Shown: positions 36,418 to 45,182 of the stretch, one piece after another
Numbering within the stretch: the stretch's first letter is position 1
Layout: each line of letters opens with the position of its first letter
NCBI GenBank assembly: GCA_029261995.1
Contig: JAJDAF010000030.1
Coordinates: forward strand, 86,810 to 150,809
Source of the DNA: Candidatus Zhuqueibacterota bacterium
GTDB lineage: Bacteria; Zhuqueibacterota; Zhuqueibacteria; Oceanimicrobiales; Oceanimicrobiaceae
Direction of reading: 5' to 3'
DNA length: 64,000 bases
Notes under the pieces: model-generated
Database searches by the model: none
The model's input: only the letters and a program-made list of their open reading frames with translations
Told to the model about the DNA's origin: nothing
Made by a program: the position numbers and the translations under genes

Positions 36418-37341
36418 ATGAAAGCAAGGATTGCTTTTATGGCTCTGGCCACTGGTCTCGTAGTTTCCAGCCTCTTCGCGTCGTCGCCGCGCTCAAGACT
36501 GCTGCTACCGTTTGTCTCCGCCGGAGAAGGCCCTCAGTTCATCATCGACTACTCAAGCTTCAAAGGCAACAGCGACAGAACCTACGTCGAGTTCTACGTG
36601 CAAGTCCCGTACGATGGATTGCAATTCGTAAAATCCGGACAGGGCTTCCGCGCGGAATATGAACTCATTCTGCGAGTGCTGGATAAAAACGGCAGAGTCG
36701 TGGAAAGTCAAATCATGCAAGACGCCATAGAGCTTGACTCGTTCTGGCAAACGGTCGCCAATGACAAGGCTCGGATTTGCCTGTTCGGATTCACCTTTTC
36801 CCAGGGAGAACACACGGTAAGTGCTTCCCTTGAGGACCGGGAGACGCACGACATCTCACTGCTCAAAGAGACCTTTCAAGTGCGCGATTTTTGTCGCCCC
36901 AAACTCAGTGTCAGCGATTTGCAGTTCAGTTCGAAAATAACACAGGGTGAAGATGGCGAAGCCTACGTGAAGAATCAACGCTGCATTCAGCCCAATCCGG
37001 CCAAGACCTTCGCTCTGGACCCATCGGAGCACATGTTCATCTATTTCGAGATCTACAACTTGAGCCATATCCCGGAAGCGCAAAGCCATACATACACCGC
37101 GACGTACACCTTTATCGACAGCGAGGGTAAGGTGCTGGCCAAACTTCGGCGCGACACAGACAAGCCGGGAGACAGCGCCGCGCACAGCCTGCGTTTTCCC
37201 CTGCATCATTTTCCCACCGGGGCCTATTCCATGCAGGTGAAAATTCGCGACGATCAAACTAGCGAAACAGCGCTGGTCGAAGGTGAGTTCACTGTCATCG
37301 GCAAGCCCATGATCTTCAGCCAGAACGATTTGCCGGACTAA
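36418..37341 (+). CDS. Exported protein resembling the N-terminal part of GWxTD-family proteins (paralogue 1)
   Basis: 307 residues with a signal peptide (about 1-22) after a strong AAGGAGG site. Mature part is predicted beta-rich: FIIDYSSFKGNSDRTYVEFYVQVPYDGLQF..., a pattern known from the N-terminal half of GWxTD-domain proteins in FCB bacteria, but the GWxTD half itself is absent. It is clearly homologous to the protein at 42177-43118 (shared signatures YVEFY.QV.Y..LQF.KSG, ISDLQ/VSDLQFS, YVKNQR.I.PN, IYFE.YNLS, GD.SAHS). Three cysteines are unique to this copy. Function unknown; probably periplasmic or cell surface. Confidence 0.72.
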   Translation: MKARIAFMALATGLVVSSLFASSPRSRLLLPFVSAGEGPQFIIDYSSFKGNSDRTYVEFYVQVPYDGLQFVKSGQGFRAEYELILRVLDKNGRVVESQIMQDAIELDSFWQTVANDKARICLFGFTFSQGEHTVSASLEDRETHDISLLKETFQVRDFCRPKLSVSDLQFSSKITQGEDGEAYVKNQRCIQPNPAKTFALDPSEHMFIYFEIYNLSHIPEAQSHTYTATYTFIDSEGKVLAKLRRDTDKPGDSAAHSLRFPLHHFPTGAYSMQVKIRDDQTSETALVEGEFTVIGKPMIFSQNDLPD

Positions 37342-37460
37342 ATTTTCGGGAAGATCGCAGGAAGATATTTGGTTAGTGCAAGGGAGAAAACTGTCAACTT
37401 TTCCCTTGCATTTCGTGACTCTGTTTGTTATCATCGCGGAACCAAATAGGAACCTGCCGC

Positions 37461-38759
37461 ATGAAGATCAAGAAAGCTCACAATCCGAATGTCAATCTCA
37501 ACCTGAACGTCCGCGGCCTGCCACAATCGGCGACTCTTTGGATCAATGAACACAGCAAACAACTGATCGAGGAAGGCCGCCACGTATTCCGGCTTGGACT
37601 CGGACAATCGCCATTCCCGGTTCCAGAGCCCGTCGTTCAGGCATTGCGGGACAATGCCCACCAGAAAGACTACCTGCCAGTTAAGGGCCTTCCCGCATTG
37701 CGCCAGGCAGTGGCCGCCTACCACCAGCGGCATGAAGGTATTGCATACAGTGGCGACAACGTCCTGATTGGACCGGGTTCGAAAGAGCTTATGTTTCTGC
37801 TGCAACTGGTCTATTACGGCGACCTGGTCATTCCGACGCCAAGCTGGGTCTCATACGCACCGCAGGCCAACATCATCGGGCGACACATTCGCTGGCTTCC
37901 GACTTACGCCAGCGACGGCTGGCGCCTCACACCTGGTGAGATCGAAAAATTGTGCTCAACCGATCCTGAACGGCCGCGGCTCTTCGTGCTGAACTACCCG
38001 AACAATCCCAGCGGCGGCACCTACCGGCTGGATGAACTGAAAGCCCTGGCGCAGGTGGCGCGCAGATATCGCGTGATTTTACTGTCAGACGAAATCTACG
38101 GAGAGTTGCACCACAAAGGGCAGCATGTCTCGATTGCCCGCTTCTACCCCGAGGGCACAATTATCAGTGGCGGCCTGAGCAAGTGGTGTGGCGCCGGCGG
38201 TTGGCGGCTCGGCACTTTCGTGTTTCCGAGCAGCCTGAGTTGGTTGCACGAGGCCATGGCCGTAGTCGCCAGCGAAACCTACACGGCCACGAGCGCGCCG
38301 GTCCAATACGCAGCGATAAGAGCGTTCGAAGGCTGTGAGGAAATTGAACGCTACCTTGTCCATTCACGCCGAATTCTCCGGACGCTTGGCAAGACGATTG
38401 CCCAAAAACTGACCGACACCGGCGTGAGTCTGCAGGAACCCAAGGGCGCTTTCTATCTTTTCCCGGATTTCACCCCATTTCAAGACCGTCTGCGGGCGCG
38501 AGGCATCACGACCAGCAACGAACTCTGCAAACGGCTCCTGGATGAAACCGGAGTTGCGATTCTTCCAGGCGAGGTGTTCGGCCGGCCGCCGGAAGAACTG
38601 ACAGCTCGTATGGCATATGTCGATTTCGACGGCGGGAAGGCGCTGCAGGAGTCCTACGATTTGCCACCCCACAAGAATTTTAGCATTGAGTGCGTTGACG
38701 GTAGCTGCAACCAATTGCTTGCAGCAATCGACCGGTTGTGCGACTGGCTGCGCGCCTGA
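37461..38759 (+). CDS. Class I/II PLP-dependent aminotransferase
   Basis: 432-residue fold-type I aminotransferase. Motifs: FRLGLGQSPFPVPEPV near the start, GPGSKELMFLL, PTPSWVSYAPQA, VLNYPNNPSGGTY, LLSDEIYGELHH and the PLP lysine in ISGGLSKWCGAGGWRLGTFVF. The GLSKWCGAGGWR signature and overall length put it in the aspartate/aromatic aminotransferase superfamily; substrate not assignable. Start at ATG 37461, after AATAGGAACC, preferred over the earlier frame start at 37425. Possibly co-transcribed with the upstream exported protein (120-base gap). Confidence 0.85.
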   Translation: MKIKKAHNPNVNLNLNVRGLPQSATLWINEHSKQLIEEGRHVFRLGLGQSPFPVPEPVVQALRDNAHQKDYLPVKGLPALRQAVAAYHQRHEGIAYSGDNVLIGPGSKELMFLLQLVYYGDLVIPTPSWVSYAPQANIIGRHIRWLPTYASDGWRLTPGEIEKLCSTDPERPRLFVLNYPNNPSGGTYRLDELKALAQVARRYRVILLSDEIYGELHHKGQHVSIARFYPEGTIISGGLSKWCGAGGWRLGTFVFPSSLSWLHEAMAVVASETYTATSAPVQYAAIRAFEGCEEIERYLVHSRRILRTLGKTIAQKLTDTGVSLQEPKGAFYLFPDFTPFQDRLRARGITTSNELCKRLLDETGVAILPGEVFGRPPEELTARMAYVDFDGGKALQESYDLPPHKNFSIECVDGSCNQLLAAIDRLCDWLRA

Positions 38760-38896
38760 CGCTTCATCCCTGGTCCGCCATTCATCACTCGAGCAGAACG
38801 GCAGCCGCCGTTTCCCGCGCCAAACGCATTCATCACCTCAACCGCCATTTTCTGAAAACCGTTATCCTGGAAATTTCTACTCTTGGGCGGCATACA

Positions 38897-38931
38897 AAAG
38901 CCCCCGCTTTCCATAGGTCCACGGGGGCTTT
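38897..38931. terminator. Bidirectional intrinsic terminator
   Basis: AAAGCCCCCG (38897-38906) pairs with CGGGGGCTTT (38922-38931), flanked by A and T residues on both sides. Lies between the convergent aminotransferase and TonB receptor genes and can serve both. Confidence 0.85.
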
Positions 38932-38996
38932 CTAGTATCTTGACTTCGCAGTCCTAAACCCGCAGGACCACGACCATCAATAAATGACGCTAGCTG

Positions 38997-41771
38997 CTAG
39001 AGATTCAGGCTCAATCTGGCATAGTAAAATCCGCCGTTCATGCCAAACTGGGTAACCCGCCGGCTGAAAGGAAATCGACCGTTGCTAATATTGGAGTCCT
39101 TCTCATGTTCATCCGGAAACGTGTTGAAGATGTTGTTGCCACCGACCGTCAAAGTTGTGCCATTCAACAAATCATAGGAAATGTCGAGGTCGAACAAAGT
39201 CTTGGCGCCAAAATCTTCATCATTAGCTGAGTTCGTCGGTTTGTACAGAACTTCACCGTAGTATGAGCCACGGGCGCCAATTCCCCATCTTCCTTGAGAA
39301 TAACGCGCTGACAGGGTGCCCTTTTGACGCGGCAAAGCTGTCTCAAGGCGATTAAATTCTTCGCGGTTGAAGAAAGTATTCGCGATTCCGGCCCGCTCTT
39401 CATCGGTAGGCTGGCGTCCATTCGCAGCTGCAAAGGCATCGATGGATGTTTGCGGCACGTTAACTTTGTCAACGTCAGTATCCGTGAAATTGGCGGAGAA
39501 GCTCAGATCCAGTTTGCCTTGTCCCAACGGAGTAAAATAGGCCGTGACAATATCCAAACCAGTGGTCTTGGTGTCCACGACATTTGAGAACATCTGGGCC
39601 TGGCTGACTCCAGCCGCTGCGAAAGGCTCAAGAATTGCCGCAAAGTTCGGATCCGAGTCCCGGAACCGGCTGGTCAAGACGATTCTGTCGTCGATCGTGA
39701 TATTGTAAATGTCCGCCGTCACTGACAGCTTTGGATGTGGCCTCGCAGTGAAGCCAGCACTGATGTTGACCGAGGTCTCTTCCTTCAAATCTGGAATACC
39801 GAAGGCTTTGGCCACGGAACTTTTGTTGTTGGCCGTTAGCACTTGTGCCGGCTGCAATGCGCCATCGACAGTCACAAACTGAGTACTGACGTTGCCGAAC
39901 CACACCTGGTGCAGTGAAGGCGCCCTGAAACCGGAGCTGACCGCACCACGCAGCGCGAAGTTCTCGACCGGCTCGAAACGAGCAGCAATTTTGCCAGTCA
40001 CGGTGCTGCCAAAATCATTGTAATTCTCAAAACGGCCACCGATGTCAAGCATGAACTGGTCGTTGATTTCGGCTTCCAAACCTGCGTAGGCGCTAATGCT
40101 GTTGCGGAAACGATTGACCTCATTTGAAGGCTGGAAACCCGGGAACACCTGCGAGCCCGCCGACTTTGGACCACCGGTAGCGGTCGTGTCGAAGTCTATT
40201 CCCGCCCGGTCGCCGCCATTGCCAAGCATCCATGAAGCATCCTCGCCGGCTTCGATCTCGAAATTTTCGATCCTGAATTCACCACCAAGCGCCAACGAGA
40301 GCGAGTTGAAGCTGTCAGACTCAATTGGTCGGACAATGTCCAAATTCCCCGTCGTCTGTCTGAAGCTCAAATTGCCAGCATCAAAAGAAGTGGGGCTGGA
40401 AGTTCCCATCGAAGCATTGTTGGTGTTTTCGATGTTGAACTGAAATGAATTGCTGCCGTGGGTCAAACTCAGATCAATATCCCAGCCGTTTTTGTTACCG
40501 CGCAATCCGGCAATGACCGAGTTATCCACGATTTCAGTATGGATTTCCGGCAGAAAGCCGTTAGGGAAGATTTCCGGAACGACCTGGGATTCCTGCGAAG
40601 GCCGACGGTAAAAACCTGAGGCCTGGCCATTTCGAAAGGAAGCACCGCCACTAGCATAGAACTCGGCGTTGTCCGTCAACTGGTAACCCATGTTGAAAAA
40701 TGACATCCCCACGATTGCGTTGCCCTGACCGGTCTTCATTGAAAAATCGGAGCGGGTCAGGCCGCGGCGTGCGATCTCGGCATTGGTAGCCTCAAATCCG
40801 GTGATGCCGGTAAACATGTCGCGCGTGTCTTCGTCAGACCGGTTGGTGCGGTTCCGGTCCAGGAATTGTCCGGTGACGTTGAAGTAGCCGCGATCGCCAA
40901 TCGAGAATCCGTAGTTGGCATCTACTTCCACCTGCTCACCATCACCCTCGCCGGTGACGCCTGCAGTCGAATTGACCTGAATATTGCTGGTCTGTTGTTT
41001 CAAAACGATGTTGATAACACCAGCAATGGCGTCTGAACCATACTGCGCGGAAGCGCCGTCACGCAAGACTTCAATCCGCTCGATTGCCGACTTGGGAATG
41101 GCATTCAAATCCACACCGACCGTGCCGCGGCCAAATGTACCGTTCACGTTCACCAGCGCACTCGAGTGGCGGCGTTTGCCATTGACCAGGACCAAAACCT
41201 GGTCCGGTCCGAGCCCTCTGAGACTGGCCGGGTCAACGTGGTCAGTTCCATCGGAGATGGTCTGGTGTGAGGCGTTGAAGGATGGTGCGAGCATTGCCAG
41301 GGCCTGATTGACCTCGGTCGCCGCTGACTGCTGGATAGCCCTGGCCGAGATGACATCCACCGGCACGGGTGTCTCAACGGCCGTACGGGCCGTTCTGGAG
41401 CCGAGCACCACGAGGCTTTCTCCAAACTCAACCGGACTCTCGGCAAGTGTGAAGTCAGCTTTAACTTGTTCCCCCGCCACAACGGTGACCTGTTTCTCAA
41501 CAGAGGCATAACCGATAAACGTCGCTCTGATGGTGTAGGTGCCCGAAACGATGTTCAGGAAGTAGACGCCGTTAACGTTGGCGCTGGCGCCGCGCATGGT
41601 TCCAACGATCGATACGTTGGCGCCGGGAAGCGGCTCTTCAGAGTCTGAAGTGATGACTGTCCCGGTGATGGTTCCACCCGTTTGTGAAAACGTGGTTGTC
41701 TGTAAGCCCAACAAAAGGACCATGGAAAACAATACAATTGACTCTCGTGCTGAATGCACTAACCATTTCAT
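38997..41771 (-). CDS. TonB-dependent outer-membrane receptor with carboxypeptidase-regulatory-like N-domain
   Basis: 924 residues. Signal peptide about 1-30 (ends TTFSQ); CarboxypepD_reg-like domain about 32-115 (GTITGTVITSDSEEPLPGANVSIVG); plug domain about 130-270 (PVPVDVISARAI, LRGLGPDQVLVLVNGKRRHSS, AIPKSAIERIEVLRDGASAQYGSDAIAGVINIVLK); 22-strand-type barrel to a C-terminal aromatic-ending strand (YYARLSLNL). NGKRRH-type plugs occur in receptors for large organic nutrients, and an aminotransferase and the GWxTD-N-like paralogues are neighbours, but the ligand is unknown. Strong ribosome-binding site AAGGAGG. Confidence 0.95.
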   Translation of the reverse strand: MKWLVHSARESIVLFSMVLLLGLQTTTFSQTGGTITGTVITSDSEEPLPGANVSIVGTMRGASANVNGVYFLNIVSGTYTIRATFIGYASVEKQVTVVAGEQVKADFTLAESPVEFGESLVVLGSRTARTAVETPVPVDVISARAIQQSAATEVNQALAMLAPSFNASHQTISDGTDHVDPASLRGLGPDQVLVLVNGKRRHSSALVNVNGTFGRGTVGVDLNAIPKSAIERIEVLRDGASAQYGSDAIAGVINIVLKQQTSNIQVNSTAGVTGEGDGEQVEVDANYGFSIGDRGYFNVTGQFLDRNRTNRSDEDTRDMFTGITGFEATNAEIARRGLTRSDFSMKTGQGNAIVGMSFFNMGYQLTDNAEFYASGGASFRNGQASGFYRRPSQESQVVPEIFPNGFLPEIHTEIVDNSVIAGLRGNKNGWDIDLSLTHGSNSFQFNIENTNNASMGTSSPTSFDAGNLSFRQTTGNLDIVRPIESDSFNSLSLALGGEFRIENFEIEAGEDASWMLGNGGDRAGIDFDTTATGGPKSAGSQVFPGFQPSNEVNRFRNSISAYAGLEAEINDQFMLDIGGRFENYNDFGSTVTGKIAARFEPVENFALRGAVSSGFRAPSLHQVWFGNVSTQFVTVDGALQPAQVLTANNKSSVAKAFGIPDLKEETSVNISAGFTARPHPKLSVTADIYNITIDDRIVLTSRFRDSDPNFAAILEPFAAAGVSQAQMFSNVVDTKTTGLDIVTAYFTPLGQGKLDLSFSANFTDTDVDKVNVPQTSIDAFAAANGRQPTDEERAGIANTFFNREEFNRLETALPRQKGTLSARYSQGRWGIGARGSYYGEVLYKPTNSANDEDFGAKTLFDLDISYDLLNGTTLTVGGNNIFNTFPDEHEKDSNISNGRFPFSRRVTQFGMNGGFYYARLSLNL

Positions 41772-42176
41772 AAAAACCCTCCTTATGCTACATACAAAGA
41801 TTCTGTTGATTCATCTCCCCAAGCAATACTCAAGCAACTAATAGCTTATCCTGATGATGTCATCACCTCCTCCGAGTGGTTGCAACGGTTCATGGTGACT
41901 TTGATTGTTGCGGGTATGCTGTCGAGAAAGGGTACTTCTTATGTAAAACATTAAGATACTGAAACATATTCCCACATCCAACCTAATTTTTCTTCATAAG
42001 GTAGACGCCCTCGGGATGGCAACCTGATTCGTATCCCACTTCCTTAAAGTATTCTGGGGACCGCTCGATATGTTACAATAACTTCGAGATGATCGCTGGC
42101 CGGATTGTTAACATGTGGAAATATGCTCCGATACAATCCACAGGCCATCGAACAGCACATGAATTGTGGAGGCGTC
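41772..42176. other. Divergent intergenic region upstream of the TonB receptor
   Basis: 405 bases between the receptor and the second GWxTD-N-like gene. On the minus strand a GGAGGAGG sequence is followed by a five-codon frame (ATG 41863 to TAA 41846), overlapping the near-palindrome TGATGA-TG-TCATCA (about 41852-41865). This could be a tiny upstream reading frame or an operator, but both are weak. No protein gene is supported. Confidence 0.4.
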
Positions 42177-43118
42177 ATGAAAAACGGATTTTCGCTCGGT
42201 CTAGGGCTTCTTGCGGCCACCCTGCTCTACTTCCCAGACATTCAGGCAAACGACGGTCAGCCTGAAACTCCTTTTGAATCAAGCGGAAGCGGACCGGTAT
42301 ACTACATTGATTACGCCAACTTCCAGGGCGTGGATGCCAAGACCTACGTCGAGTTTTATTTCCAGGTCAGCTACAACGACCTGCAGTTCTACAAGAGTGG
42401 CAAGCAATTCCAGGCCGGTTACGCACTGGATTTCAAGGTCATCGATGCTGATGGCAATGTCCTCGAGCAGCACGAGACCAACGACGTGTTCGATGTCGAT
42501 AACTTCGCTCAGACGCACGCGACCACTAAAGCGCGTGTCCTTTTGCTTGGCTATACTATGGATGCCGGCAGCTACGAAATTGAGTCCTCGATGACGGATC
42601 TCGAAACCCACAAAAGCACCAAAATCAAGAGATCGTTTGTGGCGGGCGATTTCAAGACAGACAAGCTAAAAATAAGCGACTTGCAGTTAAGCCAAAACAT
42701 CTCCGCGGCCAAGCCGGACCAACCGTACGTGAAGAACCAGCGCTATATCGAGCCTAACGCAGTCCGGACTTTCGCGCACGGCCTTGCTGACATCTATGTC
42801 TATTTTGAGGTTTACAATCTATCGGGATTCGGCGAGGACGGCAAGTCCCCTGGCAACTACGAGGCCCACTTCATCATCAACGATGAGTCAGGCAACACGT
42901 TTGCGCGTCTCAAACGAAAGCACGCAAAACCTGGGGAGACCTCCGCTCACAGCATCAAACTCCCCATCGAGCACTTCAAGAATGGCACGTATTCCCTGAC
43001 CGTCCAGATTGTTGACCAGGAAAGTGGCCAAATGAGTGAGTCCAGCAAGGACTTCACCGTGTTCACTCAGTCGATTACCGCAAACGAGATGAACGTTAAC
43101 GAACTCTACAGAAACTAA
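42177..43118 (+). CDS. Exported protein resembling the N-terminal part of GWxTD-family proteins (paralogue 2)
   Basis: 313 residues, signal peptide about 1-24 (ends DIQAN). Start at ATG 42177 with GGAGG eight bases upstream; the frame is open earlier (42105) but that region lacks a site. Beta-rich mature protein: YYIDYANFQGVDAKTYVEFYFQVSYNDLQFYKSG, then KISDLQLSQNIS, YVKNQRYIEPNAVRTF, VYFEVYNLSGFG and KPGETSAHSIKLPIEHF. Homologous along its whole length to the protein at 36418-37341, with the aminotransferase and TonB receptor between them. No GWxTD half. Function unknown. Confidence 0.72.
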   Translation: MKNGFSLGLGLLAATLLYFPDIQANDGQPETPFESSGSGPVYYIDYANFQGVDAKTYVEFYFQVSYNDLQFYKSGKQFQAGYALDFKVIDADGNVLEQHETNDVFDVDNFAQTHATTKARVLLLGYTMDAGSYEIESSMTDLETHKSTKIKRSFVAGDFKTDKLKISDLQLSQNISAAKPDQPYVKNQRYIEPNAVRTFAHGLADIYVYFEVYNLSGFGEDGKSPGNYEAHFIINDESGNTFARLKRKHAKPGETSAHSIKLPIEHFKNGTYSLTVQIVDQESGQMSESSKDFTVFTQSITANEMNVNELYRN

Positions 43119-43153
43119 CCTGGCCACTGTACGCCTGGCATCAAATCTGCTTT

Positions 43154-43192
43154 TTTTGCGGCCCGCTGGTAAACCGGCGGGTCTTCTTTTTT
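43154..43192 (+). terminator. Intrinsic terminator after the GWxTD-N-like gene
   Basis: CCCGCTGG-taaa-CCGGCGGG hairpin (with one internal G-T type mismatch pair) followed by TCTTCTTTTTT, about 40 bases after the stop of the upstream gene. Confidence 0.8.
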
Positions 43193-43248
43193 GCCTACAT
43201 CTTTCGCCACCTGGTGGGCTCCAGCCTACGGCACAATCCCAAAAACAC

Positions 43249-43277
43249 TTGACTTTCGTCGAATATTTGGGTAGCAT
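43249..43277 (+). promoter_or_regulatory. Predicted promoter of the kynurenine operon
   Basis: TTGACT (43249-43254) and TAGCAT (43272-43277) separated by 17 bases, with a TTAGGAGG ribosome-binding site at 43286-43293 just before the first gene. The -10 is weak (4 of 6 matches), and the leader would be short. Confidence 0.45.
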
Positions 43278-43297
43278 TCGTCAAATTAGGAGGATGA

Positions 43298-44404
43298 ATG
43301 AAGAACAGTTACCCGCCACTTTATTACTCAGACTATCTCAAACTTGATGAATTGCTCTCCTGTCAGCAGCCCAAGAGTGAAGAATACACCCAGAAACTGG
43401 CGCATGACGAAGTTCTATTCATCATTGTTCACCAGGCGTATGAGCTTTGGTTCAAACAGATTTTGCATGAGTTGAACTCAGTGGTCTCCATCTTCTCCAA
43501 CGACTACGTCAACGAAACCAACATTGGCATTGCTGTCTCGCGACTGGAGAGGGTGGCGGAAATTCAAAAGCTACTGATCGAGCAGGTCCGGATTGTCGAA
43601 ACCATGACCCCGCTGGATTTTCTGGAATTCCGCGACTTGTTGTTTCCAGCAAGCGGATTTCAGAGTTATCAATTCCGACAGGTCGAGAACAAACTCGGAC
43701 TGAGAACGGAGCAGCGCGCACGATTCGACAAAAGCGGCTATAAAAGCAGGCTAGGCGAGAAACACCGCGCCATTCTCGAAAACGAAGAAGGGCAACCATC
43801 CCTCTGCGATCTGGTCGAAAGCTGGTTGGAACGCACGCCATTTCTGAACTTGCAGGGATTCAGTTTTTGGGACCAGTATCGAGCCTCGGTAGAAAACGCA
43901 TTTGCGAAAGACCGGAAGGTTATCGAAAACAATCAGGGCCTGGCCGAGGATGGCAAGCACAAGGAACTCGACCAACTGGCGGAGACTGAACGTAGCTTCC
44001 TGGCTCTGTTTGATGAAGAAAAGCACAACGAGATGGTGGCGAAGGGCTTCCGCCGACTGTCTTACCGCGCGACCCAGGCGGCGTTGTTCATCAACTTATT
44101 TCGAGACGAGCCAATCCTGCACCTGCCGTTCAGACTGCTGACCATGTTGATCGAAATCGATGAGCATTTCACGGCTTGGCGCTACAAACATGCCTTGATG
44201 GTACAGCGCATGCTCGGGACCAAAATTGGCACCGGCGGCTCGTCGGGGCACAGCTACCTGAAAACAACAGCGGAGAACCACAAGGTCTTTTCCGATTTCA
44301 CGAATCTTTCGACCTTTCTCATTCCCAGATCCGAATTGCCGGAGCTGCCCGAAGATATCCGCAAAACCCTTGGATTCTACTACTCCTACAAACATGAAAA
44401 CTGA
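43298..44404 (+). CDS. kynA: Tryptophan 2,3-dioxygenase
   Basis: Heme enzyme that opens the tryptophan indole ring to N-formylkynurenine, first step of the kynurenine route. The 368-residue protein has the family start YYSDYLKLDELLSCQ and IIVHQAYELWFKQILHEL, substrate loop SFWDQYR, and the heme-ligand region DEHFTAWRYKHALMVQRMLG followed by IGTGGSSGHSYLKTT. Length near the larger bacterial/eukaryotic TDO form. A strong TTAGGAGG site precedes it. First gene of the 43298-52644 operon, which encodes nearly all later steps. Confidence 0.95.
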   Translation: MKNSYPPLYYSDYLKLDELLSCQQPKSEEYTQKLAHDEVLFIIVHQAYELWFKQILHELNSVVSIFSNDYVNETNIGIAVSRLERVAEIQKLLIEQVRIVETMTPLDFLEFRDLLFPASGFQSYQFRQVENKLGLRTEQRARFDKSGYKSRLGEKHRAILENEEGQPSLCDLVESWLERTPFLNLQGFSFWDQYRASVENAFAKDRKVIENNQGLAEDGKHKELDQLAETERSFLALFDEEKHNEMVAKGFRRLSYRATQAALFINLFRDEPILHLPFRLLTMLIEIDEHFTAWRYKHALMVQRMLGTKIGTGGSSGHSYLKTTAENHKVFSDFTNLSTFLIPRSELPELPEDIRKTLGFYYSYKHEN

Positions 44405-45182
44405 ACTGACAGGTAAACGGGCAATTGTCTGCGGCAGCACGCAGGGCATTGGCCGTGCAGCGGCACAGGAGCTTGCCGGGCTTGGCGCGGAAATCACCCT
44501 GGTCGCTCGCAACCATGCGGCACTGCAGCAGGCCTGCACCGAGTTGCCGGCAATTGCCGGCCAGAAGCACTGTTTTCTGGTCGCGGATTTCTCGGATCCG
44601 GAAAACCTGCAAAAACAAATCACCGACCACATTGCGACGAAGTCGCCCATCCACATTCTCGTAAACAACACCGGCGGCCCACCGGCCGGCCCTGCTCTCG
44701 ACGCTGCAACGGAATCCTTCACGAGTGGTTTTACGCAGCATCTGCTGTGCAATCAAATTCTAACGCAAGCCCTGGTTCCAGGCATGAAAAGCGCAGGATA
44801 TGGCCGGGTCATCAACATCATCTCAACTTCCGTGAAACAGCCGATTGCAGGGCTCGGGGTGTCCAATACCATCAGAGGCGCAGTGGCGAGCTGGGCAAAA
44901 ACCCTGGCTGGCGAGCTGGGGCCGTTCGGCATTACGGTCAACAATGTTTTGCCGGGCGCCACCAACACCGGCCGGTTGCACACCCTCATTGACAACATCG
45001 CAAAAAGAAATAACAAGTCCGCGGAGGAAATTGCGGACAACATGCGAGCGAGTATTCCTGCCCGTCGCTTTGCCGAACCCGAAGAACTGGCTGGCGCCAT
45101 CGCCTTTCTCGCCTCACCCGCGGCAAGTTACATCAACGGCATCAACCTGCCGGTAGATGGCGGAAGAACCCTGAGTCTATGA
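44394..45182 (+). CDS. Short-chain dehydrogenase/reductase lacking the YxxxK pair
   Basis: 262 residues, Rossmann fold with TGxxxGIG-type motif CGSTQGIGRAAA near the start, VNNTGGPPAGP and C-terminal PVDGGRTLSL, all typical of SDRs. At the active-site position the usual YxxxK is replaced by SNTIR (VSNTIRGAV), a pattern known from a divergent SDR subgroup. The start overlaps the end of kynA (ATG 44394, 11-base overlap; an earlier Met at 44370 is possible). Its stop overlaps the dehydrogenase start (ATGA). Its role in the kynurenine operon is unknown; it could act on a pathway semialdehyde or be a non-catalytic partner. Confidence 0.85.
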   Translation: MKTELTGKRAIVCGSTQGIGRAAAQELAGLGAEITLVARNHAALQQACTELPAIAGQKHCFLVADFSDPENLQKQITDHIATKSPIHILVNNTGGPPAGPALDAATESFTSGFTQHLLCNQILTQALVPGMKSAGYGRVINIISTSVKQPIAGLGVSNTIRGAVASWAKTLAGELGPFGITVNNVLPGATNTGRLHTLIDNIAKRNNKSAEEIADNMRASIPARRFAEPEELAGAIAFLASPAASYINGINLPVDGGRTLSL

